Below are positions 11,561-23,868 of a DNA stretch of 64,000 nt, piece after piece. The position numbers were made by a program, and so were the translations under genes. The notes beneath the pieces are model-generated. The model ran no database searches. It was not told the DNA's origin and was given only the letters and a program-made list of their open reading frames with translations. Position 1 is the stretch's first letter, and each line of letters begins with the position of its first letter. This stretch comes from Perkinsus marinus ATCC 50983. Its lineage: Eukaryota > Perkinsozoa > Perkinsida > Perkinsidae. The stretch covers positions 448,504-512,503 of the forward strand of contig NW_003207677.1 in NCBI RefSeq assembly GCF_000006405.1. Direction: 5' to 3'.

Positions 11561-14500
11561 TCACTCTCGCAGAGTTTTGATGCGACCACCGCCGATAAGC
11601 TGCTTCTTCGCAAACTCGTCCTTGAGCATATCGACATAGTCCTCAAAGGTCCCTTCGAAAACAGTAACACTACCTGAAAATGATGCAACACTGACCACCC
11701 CAAGCAGCAACAATGACTGCTGACCAGGTCTCCAACCAGTTTTGGACGAGGCATCCTTCTTGCCAGGCATGACCACCCACAGCTCATCAGCTACCATGCT
11801 TACCAGACGCTCGTCGTGGGATACCAGAACGACACCACCTTCGAACCTAAAGAGGCGTTGCTGTATCACAGAGAGAAGGTACTTCGGTATTCACCTATTC
11901 AGGGCGAGGGCAAGGCCTTCAATAGTCTCCAAATCTAAATGGTTCGTGGGCTCATCCATAAGCAGCAGGTGAGGGTGCTTATAGGCGATTTGGGCAAAGA
12001 TGACTCGAGACTTCTGACCTGAGGAGCCAGTGGATGCTCTTCGCGATAGGCACATGCTCAACTATACGACGATAATAACAGAATTTTGAGGGTATTTTAA
12101 TGGTTTCGTACCCCCTCGATCAGAGTGATCTGAAAACATTCGTAATCCACAAGAAGAATGCCAAGCTCAAGAAGCGGAGCATACATTCCAACACTGCTCC
12201 ATCCTAGAAAGCCGATCTCACCTCCACTCAGCGTCTCGATAGGCTGCAGGGCCAAGTCGCCAGCTAGACCGAAGTGACCTGATGCAAGGACCAAGGATAA
12301 AAGTATATACTCATTGGTGTTATGTTCAGATGACTATAACGGCGAGAGGCTCACAGACATAATCACAATACTCAAACAAACAAGACTCAAGCAAGCGCTT
12401 TAAACTGATCATTTTGATCATATTCCGTCACCCTTCGTTGACAGAATGCTGCATCAGAATATTGTACGGCACTTTGACCGCGAAACCTACCCAGATATTT
12501 CCGGCAGTTCTCAATGGAGATCTCGGGGTCCACTCTCCGCATAGTAGTGACTGCATTAACAGACAAGTCTAGTGCATCAACGTGATGCTGAGTGAACCTA
12601 TTACATACAGTCACGCTGCACGCCGTTCGAACACTCTTACCGGGCAATGGAAAGCTTGGCGTGCCTCCGTACAGCTCCATCGGTGGGGTCCAGTGACCCA
12701 TCCAGAAGCTTGAGAAAAGTAGACTTACCTACATACGACAGTAGTCGACCCTGCAGGACAGGCTTTGAGCATACCGGCTCCATTCGGCCCTACAATGGCC
12801 ACTCTACTATCACAGTCAACACCGAAGTTGAGGTGCTTATAAAGTGGCCTCTCAGGAGTGTAACCGAACTGAAAGGGAACACAAACTCACCCCTTCACAT
12901 AGTCAACATATCAATGATAACAGAAAAACAGTCATCAACAGCAACAGAGGCAGTCTCAGACGTCCTCTTACCGAAGCATCAAGTACCGATATACAAGGCG
13001 GTGGCAAAGGAGCAGCAGCGGGGAAGTTGAGCTGCAGGTACGGGTCGTCATAATCTACGGGGGAGGCAATATCACAGTAGTGGTCGACGACGGAGAGCAC
13101 CTACCAACTTCCACAGCTTCATCCTGGAGCTTCGAAAGCATCTTCATACGGCTTTGGGCCTGTCGGGCCATCTTCTTATTACCGTGCCCGAACCTGAGAA
13201 AGTATGTCCATCGTGCGAAGCCATGTTATAAAAACTACTACCTCGATATGAACTGCTTTAGCTGCGCTACCCTCCTCTCCTGCACACCAGCCATCACCGC
13301 CTGAACACACATTCCATCGCATAGAGATCAACACAGCAACCAACCTGATTCGCCCTGTGCTCCGCTCGGACCCTCAGGAAAGTGTCGTAACTACCACCAT
13401 AGTACCACAATCGCTTTCGATGCTGGAATATAGTATGCGAAGTCGTCTGAGTTGCACTCACAGTTGAGAAAGGCAGAGGTGAATCCACCAACCTGATTGA
13501 GAAAGCCTCTATCGTGACTGACTATAATGACAGTCTTCTCCCAAGAGGCCAGGAACTCCTCCAACCACGTCAAAGCCGGCACATCTAAATGGTTCGTCGG
13601 CTCGTCCAACAGAAGCAAGTCGGGCGTCATGAACAGTGCCTGACCAATGAGTAACGGCATGACCACAATGGCGTGATGTTGATGGTTGATGATATTGAAT
13701 CACACTGCCTCAGCATTGACCTAGAACCACCCTACTTCTATAAGGGTGCTACTACTGCAATCAGCAGCGAAATCAATACCCAACAGGACGGCCAAATATC
13801 GTAGTAGTTGGAAGGTGTAAGCATCAGTAGAGAGTTGGTGGATCGAGACTGGACAACTCAAATTCATTGAGATCGCTCCCGCTAGAGAGCTTTCCCCCGT
13901 GATATGAAAAACACTAGTGAAGAACATATTTCGCGACTACTGCATAGTGCGAATATCGCGTTTTTTACAGAGTTTTACGCCACTTCATGTAAAACGGGTG
14001 AAACTCCACTTTGCCACCCCAATAGCACTGCATTCATGATGAGTTCCTCACCTGTGCCAAGGCAATACGCATCCTCCATCCACCAGAGTACTCCTTCGTC
14101 GGCCTCGACTGAGCTTCAGCATCGAACCCCAAACCCGCCAATATAGTAGCCGCTCGAGCCTCCGCGTTCTCACTGTCCAACTCGTCGAGCCGTTCGTAGA
14201 CTTCCATAAGGTCTATGCCCATGTACTAACAGCAACAACACTGCGCTCTACCTCATAAGCTATATCCCACCATACCGTTGGCTGTTCAGTTTGACCTTCC
14301 TTCACCTCAGTATTGAGGAGCATCTTCTCAGCCCCGAGCTGCAAGTAGCAAACAAATGTGGGCAACAATGTGTGTACCCCCTACCAGCCATTCCCTCTCC
14401 TTATCCGCCTGTAACACTGCTTGCAAGACAGGAGTGTCATCTCCCGCGATTTCCTAACATTTACTTGACTACAGCAGTACAGCAGTAGCATGATCACCTG

Positions 14501-15012
14501 TTCGACGTGCATGACGAAAATGAAGTCGGGAATCTGAATTTCCTGTTCAGCCACCGCTCTCAGCAAAGTAGACTTCCCCACACCATTACGGCCAACCAAA
14601 CCGTACTGAAATCATCACTCCTTTTCACTCCACCATCTCACACTACCTTAAAACCATCGGCCAACCGCAGCGTGGCTCCACTCAAGAGCTGTTGACGACC
14701 CGCGAACCTAGCAAGGAGGAAATCTTCGTACTGCGCATCACGCATATTTCCTGTATACATGTTGATATCAGTGACCTCAATGTCCATATTCTGTGTCCGA
14801 TTTCGAGGAGCGTCTGGACCAGACCGACTCACAAACCCCAGCACCTGGTTTCACCATCAACCCCAACCCACTGCACTTCAGCCTACCTCTCGAGTAGGGC
14901 GACCACCGACGTACTCAGCCGGCTTGTCTGCTTCCTTTTGCCCATCGACAGCTGCTGCTTTAGCCGCGGCTTTGGCACGTCTCTTCTCAACCTTTCGGTC
15001 CTTCTTTGCCAT
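11561..15012 (-). CDS. ABCF-type ATPase (GCN20/ABCF3-like)
   Basis: Soluble twin-cassette ABC protein of the F subfamily, which acts on ribosomes and translation control, not transport. It starts at ATG 15012 with a lysine/alanine-rich head ([18 protein letters not shown]) and a linker ([14 protein letters not shown]). Cassette 1: Walker [10 protein letters not shown], signature [13 protein letters not shown] and Walker [13 protein letters not shown], then [12 protein letters not shown]. Cassette 2: [20 protein letters not shown] (split by an intron), signature ETLSGG followed by QKSRVIFAQ across another intron, [13 protein letters not shown] and [11 protein letters not shown]. The tail ends [10 protein letters not shown] at TGA 11561. 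There are no membrane segments. The head-linker-cassette order and the [16 protein letters not shown] insert fit GCN20/ABCF3. About ten short introns, not all placed. Confidence 0.9.
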
Positions 15013-15344
15013 CACTCGACTGCGGTGAACAATCAAACACAACTATTCAATGCCACACTTCCACCACGAACCTGCCCTTCCCTACTCGACCCTACGACAT
15101 TGATGATTACGCAAACCTACGCAGAATACGCTAAGTCAACGAGGCTGCAGCTGCTGCTATCACTACCAGCGATACCGTGACCGGTGTGATATGCGCCCGC
15201 CTCAGCGTTCATTAGTTGCCGTTTATTACCATGAAAAGTATCATCAAAAGTTATAGTAAATATCAATCGTCATACTGAAACTCATTAACCCAATAACTAC
15301 TACTTGATAGTAGCACCAGTGAGAGCACCATTGCATACATATAT
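15013..15344. other. intergenic region
   Basis: About 330 bp between the ABCF start codon and the stop of the RING/SH3 gene; short possible frames only (for example 15013-15180), no supported gene. Confidence 0.35.
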
Positions 15345-17840
15345 CTACCGTTCTATAGCCACTGAGAAGCTATAAGGGAACCACGCAGTAGACCCCGTCT
15401 GAGGGTGAGGTATGTCCTACCAATGACGAGAGCATTTCCAACCCAACATCACCTCCCTCCCCTACTCACCCTCCAATCTTCGTCTACTCTCATGCCAGCA
15501 GCCCAGCCACTCGCCGTCACTTCCAACACTCTAACCACATCTCCAGCGCAAAGGTCAAGAAAGTTGTCGTTGTTGCCAAGACTCATCGTCTCAGGGTCCG
15601 GACTGAACAATACCAATAAACCATCAACTAAGCAGACTCCATCCTACACATAGTCATGCACTATACGTCTGTACTCATTCACCGCCCTAGTGTCCCCCTC
15701 AGCTGCTGGGGCTGTGCCCTGCTGTTGCTGGTATTCCTGTTGTGGTGGTCCTGGCCTCGGGTACTGACTACTATGGGCCGCTGTAGTAGCAGCAGCAATC
15801 GCCTCAAACTCCCTTCGACGTCTCGAAGCCTCATCGCCATACCCAGCATGGGAGTGCTGAGGTGCTACCGGCTGAACATGTCCGTTATTGTAGTGATGCA
15901 TGCTGCTATCGAACACTGGCTGATGATGATGATGTGCCATAGGATGGTCATAAGCGTAGGGCATACGGTCAGGATAGTGGTTGTACTCGCGATGCTGCTG
16001 CTGCTGCTGTTGCTGTTGCTGCATATGGTACGGCGGTATGGGAGGGTGATGATGCCCGCCCATAAAGCGTTCAGTTTCCGGCGACTGTTCATAGTAGAAG
16101 CCTTTACCATGCATAGCTGTAGGGATCTACCACCACCAAAGTCAATAGAAAGCACTCAGAGATCTACGCTTACCGCAGGGCCATACGCTGCCTGATGCTG
16201 CTGTTCTTGATGCATTAGCTGATGATGATGCGGCTGCTGCTGATAGTGATCATCCATACTCTCCTGTGGCAGTGGTGGACGGAAACTCCCCAGACCTCCA
16301 GCCAGTGGAAGTTGGTCGAGGAAATCGAAGGTCGATCCTTGCTGCTGCTGCTGCTTTCGGTCAATAGTGTCCTCGAGATTGTCACCCATTCTACTCAAAG
16401 GGGTAACCGAGGGCTTGCTCATTCTGCTAGTCCTGCTAGTCGGAGACCAATCACTAGGTGGGCGCGGCAACGTGCCGGACTCTACCAGACTCGGCGTCAG
16501 CCCACCAGGCAACAAAGGCGTATCATTACTTTCCATCGCCATAGCCTCACTAAACACACAACACCTTACCACCCACCACCCCAGCCGACCCATCCCGACT
16601 TACTATACTTTAGGAGCACTACTCTTCAACTGTCCCTCCACTGCTGCCGCTATGCTAGCCGCCGCCTCCGCTATCCCCGGCCCCATAGGTAACGCCGTCA
16701 GCGCGGTCGGAAGAGGCTCCGTTCGAGTAGCTGCTGTCGTTGTACTATCACTTGTAATATCCACATGTTGTTGTTGTTGTTGCTGTTGCTGTTTTCTAGC
16801 TATACTGTGGTCACTCTTTGGTGATAACACTTTCTCTCGAGCCGAGGGGGACACGAGACTTGCGCTGCTATTCCCAGTCACAAACGTCGCCGCACCGCTA
16901 GTAGCAGAGATCGCCGATGTGTTTCGAACAACTGATGCGAAATCTGCCCGGGGTGCCATCTGATCTCGGACAATCTCCTCGACCTGTCATATGAGTTGCG
17001 GGGAGTGTGGTATGAGTTTGTCCCACAAACCCACCTGACACTGATGTATATGGGCAGCATATTCAGAAATGGACCCTTGCCATCTACACTCGATGCCGAG
17101 GGCTGTCTTGACGAGCTCACTAGGAGGGTTACTGCTTGTCACCGTGTCACCACTGCTATGCTTAGGGCCAACCGAGTCACCCTTTGGACTACACTCGTCA
17201 TCACCATCAGCGCCACTGCTATCTTTACTAGCAGCAGCAGCAGCCTTCTCTGCCAAGTATAGAGGCGATAAAAAATTCACGGGATGATGTTTACATCTGG
17301 GATGAAAGCAACGATACCCGAACGAAATGATTTCTATCATCACTACTACCTCACTCGTGTCTGACGGTATTCACGCAGAGTCTTCTCATCGAGACAACCA
17401 ACGTCGCTTCTTGCTAACCCATGACCGCAGCTGCCAAATTTACACAGGATCAACCACTCCGTACACTGTAGTCATCAACTACTAATACTACCTCGGGCAC
17501 GGTATGCTAGTGACAGGCTTATTCTTCTGTTTCGCTGGAATTGTGAAGCGTTCCTGATAACAATACAATACCCACGTACACCTCACTGATCGACAAGCCG
17601 ATTCACCACGACCCTAAAGCGTTGAAACCCGAGCGAGCGGCAGCGCAGTTCCCTCCAACGTACCATATGCGCTTGGAAGCATGTGCGACAGAACCTATGC
17701 CTGCACGGCCTGGTCTGGATCGGGTCCTTCAGCACATTCTGGCATCTACCACATATACAGTGGGAGAGGTCTGCCTCCTCACTGCAGTCGTTTGGTGCTG
17801 GTAGATTCACCAACTGATATCTGCCCGAGACCATCACCAT
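15345..17840 (-). CDS. RING / TRAF-zinc-finger / polyQ / SH3 protein
   Basis: A putative ubiquitin ligase or adaptor with an unusual architecture. Exon 1 (ATG near 17840) carries a RING: HCICGRCQNVLKDP, then CRHRFCRTC; after a 50-nt-class intron the ring closes with IPCPRC. A TRAF-type zinc finger follows (ECRWQGSISEYAAHIHQC, matching C-x-W-x-G-..-H-x3-C). The middle is long, low-complexity and rich in Gln, His and Ser with several CAG/CTG-encoded Q runs (about 16763-16790, 16343-16360, 15990-16020). The last exons read NNDNFLDLCAGDVVRVLEV, a WAAGM block and TAWFPYSFSVAI, which is the pattern of an SH3 domain (ALYDY region weak, GDV-[IV]-V and W..G and WFP-[SY]-[NS] present), stopping at 15345. 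RING plus TRAF finger is TRAF-like; SH3 replaces the usual MATH domain. The SH3 call depends on two intron predictions. Confidence 0.7.
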
Positions 17841-17993
17841 CACTACAGCACCTCCTTAGCTGACCTATGGATCACAGTGTCCGATGCTGGTCCTGAGGGT
17901 CGACTAGCAGAGGGCCATGCTCCCTTCACTGCAGTTCCAGCAGCAGTAGAAGTCGCCGAGGTAGAGTTTGTCGAGTACCCAGAAGCTGCTTTC

Positions 17994-19958
17994 TTACCTG
18001 CAGCTTGCGATGCACCTATCATCCGAGTCATCCTCCACCACCAGTCGTTGCCTCCTACCATGTGGTGGTGGCGAAGTGGCTGAACTGTTGCCAATGAATG
18101 CTGACAATGTGCTTGACGCTGCATGGGGCAAGGCGTGGCCCGACATGCTCATAACCGGGCCCTGTAACGAACACTCTGTCCCGACCATTCGCTTTAATAC
18201 GGCACTACCGCTCTAGCTGGAGGAAGCTTCTGTATCTCATCATAGCTCTTGCACGATGCTATTCTCACCTGAAAAATGCCCTTTGATCTAGCGGAGCGAA
18301 GCGCAAGAGATTACCATTTCCTCCGTAGTCAATGCAGCTTGTGACGATGCATTTGGGTGAACATCGTACATATGCAGGTGCGCTATTGGACTCGTCTTTC
18401 GCTCCTTATAAGCGTTCACACACTTGGACGGACCGCAACCAGACTTGTCGTCCGCCACGCATAGTATGAGCTGAACAGGAAAGCCTCTCAACCTCTGACG
18501 TGGATCGGAACAACTACTAGTCTAACCCTCATCTTCCATCCAATATAGCATAACGGACGAGCGACTTGCTTTCCAATGTAAGGTCCTACGTTCGAACCCC
18601 ACCCCTCGCACCTTTCCGGTATCCACAAGTATTCGGAGCATCTCTTGCGGCTTGCTAACATTGTTATTTTCCATCCGCAACCACGTCGGTTGATATCTGA
18701 CCACCACCACCACCCATCAGCTCAACTATCCACTGCCATTCCTACATCTGTGACTTAGCTTGCCAAGGATACGCTTCATTCGGGTGCAGTGCAAAAGTCA
18801 TCAACAACTGCATAATCCCTCGTTCTGAAAACACACACACTGCTCGGCGACCGCCCTCTCCAATACACTTCTACCCGTTATCCTGTTATTGGACAAGTGC
18901 AACTCCTCTATCGCCTCGCTTTGTTCTGCTAACATTTGTGACAACCGACAAACCGCCACATCGTCGATGAAGTTTCGGTACAGCCGCAGTGCCTGAAAGC
19001 CGCGTATGGGCCGACCTCCCTCACCACCTTCCCTGCCTTGCACTGCACGTTATGATGAGCTAGAGTATTGAGCATGACGATGCACCCCGATGACGTGAGC
19101 TGATTCTCGGCTAACAACAGACTGGCTGTACGACCAGGTCAACAGTAGCGCCTTCCTACCAAGCTCCACATTAGCACACAGCCGATACCGATACACGAAT
19201 GTCGGATCTTTGGTAGAGGGCTGAGCAGGACAAAGACGGAATCATACGTAGAGCTCCAAGGCAAACACATGCATGAGCCAAGAGGATACTCGTCGAGCTG
19301 CAAGATACGTGCGATGGTTGGAATATCACAATCACTTTAAAATCGATACACGGCAAGAAATACCCTTCCACGGCCACTGAACCGCACGCGTCTGTCAATA
19401 GATTCCCCATCATACACTCTAAACCTCAAACTGATATCCTCGCTGACATTATAGCAGATGTTATTATTCCTATCACAATCGCTCTCATAGCCACACTTCC
19501 AATAACCCTGCCAAATCCTCAGTAGCTCATCATAACTTATCACATCTATTTCCAACTACCATGCACCCAACGACAGTAAACGGTGATGCCCAAGAAGCCC
19601 AGGGATTCCCTTTTCTACTGTTTGATTGGAATCCCTATACTCCTTCTTATGCTCCTGTAAGAACTGCTCTAACGCTGCACTAGCGTCCTGTACCGATGCC
19701 CGGTCAACTCCAAGTCGCTTATTATTCAACTATGAATCACCATACATCCCCCAACAGCAACAGATCTAGTACTACTATTACCCGCACTGTAAGCCAATAC
19801 GTTCCGTCCGGCTTAGTCGGAGTTATATGGAAGCAATTACGCCACTTAGAACCCCCTTTACTATTGCTTGTTCCAGGCCCTTTAGCGTGAAGTGGAGAAT
19901 AACCTATCCCACCACTATGATGGTGATGGCGATGCGTTGTTGATATCGAAGAGGCCAT
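17994..19958 (-). CDS. leucine-rich-repeat protein with conserved alveolate-type tail
   Basis: Multi-exon gene starting at ATG 19958 (MASSISTTHRHHHHSGG). An early helical exon reads ASAALEQFLQEHKKEYRDSN. Two or more ribonuclease-inhibitor-type LRRs follow: ENQLTSSGCIVMLNTLA and ALRLYRNFIDDVAVCRL.., then IEELHLSNNRITGRSV. After them comes PTWLRMENNNVSKPQEML and, across a 90-nt tRNA-like intron, LILCVADDKSGCGPSKC and SPIAHLHMYD. The WLR-[VM]-E-N and CGP-..-C plus HLH blocks are, as I recall, typical of LRR/KH proteins in alveolates. The carboxy end is uncertain: the frame can stop at 17994 after an acidic SDDR stretch or continue into a Ser/Thr-rich exon at 17845-17990. Function unknown; LRRs imply protein or RNA-protein contacts. 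Confidence 0.6.
18522..18611 (-). other. LRR-gene intron with tRNA-like sequence
   Basis: A 90-nt intron. Its plus strand reads TAGCATAACGGACGAGC (A-box-like), a possible CTTGC/GTAAG anticodon-type stem with an 8-nt loop, and GTTCGAACCCC (B-box-like), in tRNA order and spacing. The donor GT lies about 15 nt beyond the B-box. It is antisense to the gene. Confidence 0.7.
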
Positions 19959-20155
19959 ATTCAATGGTCAAGACTCTTCCTATACCACAAATCGACCACT
20001 TCCTCCCCGAGACACCCCCGGCCATACTGAACACTCAGCACGCAGACCACATTTAACACGGGAAACCTCAACTAACGGCACTCTGCCCTCCACAGCCTCT
20101 CTCACGCCTTCTCTTGCGCTGCCTTAAGACTATCCAACAGCACCTACCAGGACAG

Positions 20156-20929
20156 TCACAACATCATCCCCTCCCCCTTCCTCATCTCCCTTACCATACG
20201 GCGCTCGAACAAAGCCCTCGCCCTCCTATCTGATATATCTTGCGCCAACAAAGCTCTCTGAAGAACCCCATTCCCATTGAGTGCACCCACACACCCTACA
20301 TTAGTAGCATCAGCTTGCTCCTTCACAATACTCTCTCTACACTGCTCGAATGCCTTGAACTCAGCGTTACACTGTGTATCCACCGTAGGGGAGGCGAAAT
20401 TATTCGAAAGACATCGGAAAAAGGACATACCTAAGACCAATACACTCCTCTTCAACCCTAAAGCCTCCCATAACTCACCAGCTGGGCGGCACTTATGATC
20501 ACTATCAGTAGCGTTGTCGAACATCTTCGTATAGAGATCAGCCTTGCGCTGTTTAGCATCTACGGACATCTCATCTCCTCCCAGTGCCGGGCGGCCTGTT
20601 ACTATATCGGACCACATCACCTAAGCCGTACATAGACACACCACAGCGACTACTCTCCATATACCTTCTCTCGAACAGGAATGTCATCCGGAGTGTTATT
20701 GCTGAGACCAGTAAAGTTATGATCATCCAACTCCTTCTTAATAGCCAATGCTCGCTCCATGCGGAATCGACGAGTTAAAAACCATTCCTAATCGCACATG
20801 CATCCAACCTTGGTATACCAAAGACTCCCCCAACACCACTTTGAGATCCCTCTCTATGCCGTTGAGCTCTGATGAAACATAAGTCTCATATTTCTCCTTC
20901 TGACTTGGTACGTGGCAAGCAGTTGGCAT
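20156..20929 (-). CDS. unidentified small charged protein with a CX9C motif
   Basis: Spliced gene downstream of the assembly gap on the minus strand. Exons read KEKYETYVSSELNGIERDLK, then MERALAIKKELDDHNFTGL with PDDIPVREK, then MWSDIVTGRPALGGDEMSV and KMFDNATDSDHKC, and finally a frame containing CNAEFKAFEQC (one CX9C pair) and DRRARALFERRMVREMRK. A single CX9C is suggestive of mitochondrial intermembrane-space coiled-coil-helix proteins, but a second pair is not evident. I use ATG 20929; an acceptor just inside it means the true start could lie in or beyond the gap. Function not assigned. Confidence 0.5.
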
Positions 20930-20962
20930 GGTCAAGCAAGAGAACTACTACCAACCACAACT

Positions 20963-21062
20963 NNNNNNNNNNNNNNNNNNNNNNNNNNNNNNNNNNNNNN
21001 NNNNNNNNNNNNNNNNNNNNNNNNNNNNNNNNNNNNNNNNNNNNNNNNNNNNNNNNNNNNNN
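20963..21062. other. assembly gap (100 N)
   Basis: Exactly 100 N, a conventional placeholder for a scaffold join of unknown length. It falls at the 3' side of the MNS1-like coiled-coil gene, so that gene is truncated here, and the order or orientation of the two sides rests on scaffolding. Confidence 0.98.
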
Positions 21063-22076
21063 CTCCTCACCACCGCATCCACTCTCGCCTTCTCTCTTTC
21101 ATGCTCCAACATTGCCTGAAGCAGAGATACCAAATGACAACCTCCTCGACTCCCCCCCACTCACAATATCCCTCTGCTGTTCTTTCTCGGCAATCTGCCG
21201 TTGCTGCAGACTCTTAGTGTGCTGCATCCTCTCGTGCTAAATAAAGTATAATAATCTTAGCGGAGCGATGCTGGTGCAACGCCTGCCAATACTACCACTG
21301 TAAGCTCCTTCAACTTCTCCTCCTCCAAATCTCTTAATCGTTCTGAAGCATACCTTACCTCTACCACTCCTCCGCCTCATCCCACCCATTTCGAGCTGAG
21401 TTTCCAACAATTCCTCCTCCCTCCGCTGCTCCTGTGTCCTATACTCCATGTCAAGTAGCTGTACTGCTCTCTCTCGATTAACCTACTCCCTCCCCCTACA
21501 TTCCCTGTCACTAAACTCACTCACCTTAGCCTGCTCTATCCTATCCTTCAACTGCCTCAGTTCATCACTCTCCTCACATATCCGCCTCCTCAACTGATCC
21601 TCTCTCACCGCCCTGGCCTTCCTTGCTTCCAGCTCATCTGCTGCCGCTTGTTCCATCGCCATCATCTAACAACAACACACACCTACACTCACCAAAAAAA
21701 CTCCTATACATGCGAATCAAGCCGCACAAAACAGTCTACAATACCGTTTTCTTCGTCTCAACATGTGTGGCCTTCGCCAAATACTCGGCATCCGCTGCTC
21801 TCTCCCTAGCCATCTCCTCTTGCCTAAGCGGACCAATTCGACACAGTAGACATATCCATTTAACTGCTACTCTCTCTTCCACCTCCTCATGTCAACCCTC
21901 TTATCGCTCTTAGTGTGGCCCCCTACACCCAACAACAGGTCATTCGACCAACCTACTACCACCTGCCCACCTATTATGATCTGATCTTTAAGCATCCTAT
22001 TCAAAGACTCATTCCTGGCCTCTGCCTCTCTGAACTTGGCCATCTCCCTCTCTCTATATCGTCGTAGCTGAGCCAT
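21063..22076 (-). CDS. TPH-domain coiled-coil protein, MNS1-like (3' end lost in gap)
   Basis: Almost every exon is a charged helix. ATG 22076 opens MAQLRRYREREMAKFREAEA; later exons read RQEEMARERAADAEYLAKA, DELEARKARAVREDQLRRR with ESDELRQLKDRIEQAKVSE, LLDMEYRTQEQRREEELLE, RLRDLEEEKLKEL, HERMQHTKSLQQRQIAEKE and AMLEHEREKARVDAVV before the gap. The ESDELRQLK block and the repeated R/E/Q helices resemble trichohyalin-plectin-homology proteins such as MNS1, a luminal protein of ciliary doublet microtubules; zoospores of perkinsids are flagellate, which would fit. Coiled-coil similarity is easy to overcall, so the family name is tentative. The carboxy end is missing. Confidence 0.55.
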
Positions 22077-22899
22077 TGCGCTAAGAACAACTTCGCACAA
22101 TCCGGACACTTTCCAACCATGAACTTAACACGCTCAGTTATCGAGAGACAATCAGTATTTGCTTTCCTTCGCTCCTACTAATCTCTCTTCTCCCTTGAAA
22201 AGTGAAAAATCATCTACTCCTTCTCGTCAGTGGATACCCTCCATCTGATACGAGTACGGCCTACACTACAGTTATTATAACACTGACGATCTATTCACAT
22301 AAGCAAACCCTTCGTTATCAACAAAGTACGAGAGGGCATAAAAAAGCCTCTGAGTGACAACCCGGAACGCCTCAGGGAGGCGACAGCAACCGTGGCAATT
22401 CATCGACAAAAACCTCTGAGACACCAAAAAACTCTAGATTTCAACCGGCAACAGCTGGCCTGCTGATCCGAGAAACAATTATGGAAGTATACATACAAAC
22501 TGACATAACTAAGTATTCGAAATGATCGCATAGTCTTATGCCGAATACAATGAAGACTAGAGGCATACGATACATACAGACATACGAGGCATACAAAGAC
22601 TACAAGAACATCAACTTCATCCCATAATATCGCCACTCTGTAGATGGCCAAACCGTAGTAGCAGTAGAATAAGTCCTACTGTGGTTATAATAGAAGTACT
22701 ACTGAGAATCAATGTGTAAAGAAAGCATAGTCCCCAGGCACCACGAGATCAAGCAAAACTTTCAAACAATCACTACCAAAGCCTCAAAAACCATAAACAT
22801 TATGCTTCGCAAGCGAGAGACCTTCGGCGGTATCTAAGACAACTGACTTTTCCATAAATCGACTCAAATTGGCATAAGCCAGGCACGCCCTCACGCACC
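22077..22899. other. intergenic region
   Basis: About 820 bp with no supported exon. Around 22550-22620 the sequence CATACGA(T/G) recurs a few times (short imperfect repeats). No tRNA or long repeat seen. Confidence 0.4.
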
Positions 22900-23868
22900 C
22901 TACCCATGTTTCAGTGGTTTGTCGTGTTCCGGCTTGGGGATATCAGATTTAGCATTAACCTTTCCAGCTACAGTCGCTCCCCTCAAGATGGTCCTTCTTC
23001 TCGCACAGAGCTTCGAATACTCATCTATCTCAGCGATTTCGCAGGCTTGGGCGATAGAGTAATCGTCTACTCCACTGAGGTCATCCACCAACGGCGTCAA
23101 TGAGTGCAGGAGATAACTCTGAAGGAGTGACGGTATGCAACAGTCATACCACACCTTTCCCACATCATTACCAATTGGCGCTCCAGGTCGATCACACTTG
23201 GAACTTCCTTCAACAAGCAGGTCTTAACGGGCACACAAGGGTACAGCACTCGGAGAGCTTTTGCTGGTTCCACATCACCCGGCATATTACCAATCAATAG
23301 CATCTGAACACATAGAGTGACCAAATACAGGTGAGGAATTCTCGACTGACCTCCAAGTGGCTATCGTTCGAGGCGAAACCGGCCTGACAGAACTTGTTGG
23401 CAAGTTGAACAACCGTCGGACACTTTTGTCTGAGACCACAACATGACCCCAGTTTACCTCTACTCAAGTGGTGCTACTTGAAACCCAATTGACGAGTCGT
23501 CTTCGGGGTGTGAACAATTCGAGCCCGCTCGAGGAGGGGTTCCAACTCGGGAGCAAAAGTAGCACAGCTCTGCTGAACCCATCCTTCAGTGCTAGAACTT
23601 AGTATTATCAAGCCGTCATCGGCTGACAACTCCAATAGAAGCTCCAACACTGATGCCGCAATACTGATGAACCGCTGAGGGAGCTCCATCTGAATGCCAA
23701 GAGTGTCTTACCGACTATGAAACTCTGCCGTACCTCCCCATCATGTTTGATGATATCCTTCGTGGGTAAAATCGTATCATCCCAGTCTAAGACAGTCAGA
23801 ATACGAGAACCACCGCCTCGTTGGACGGTGTTCATCACGGAATCGTTCTTGTTTGTTGGAGTTTGCAT
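22900..23868 (-). CDS. HAD-superfamily-like protein
   Basis: Starts at ATG 23868. Motif I is clear: ILTVLDWDDTILPTK, the DxDxT nucleophile loop of haloacid-dehalogenase-fold hydrolases. The next exon has a hydrophobic strand ending in LIILSSSTEGWVQQSC, a good motif II (Ser/Thr), and ARIVHTPKTTRQLGF. Further exons read CPTVVQLANKFCQAGFASND, LLIGNMPGDVEPAKALR and LVDDLSGVDDYSIAQ, and a basic tail ends at TAG 22900. A motif III lysine and the motif IV acidic pair cannot be assigned with certainty; LIGN and GD could be the late acidic loop. Catalytic activity is therefore inferred, substrate unknown. Introns are short, one at each of about 23690 and 23460 being clear. Confidence 0.65.

Noticed and set aside
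18540-18612. Candidate functional tRNA on the plus strand
   Set aside because: A- and B-box-like words are present, but the anticodon loop has 8 nt, the T-stem does not pair and the block is cleanly spliced from the LRR gene.
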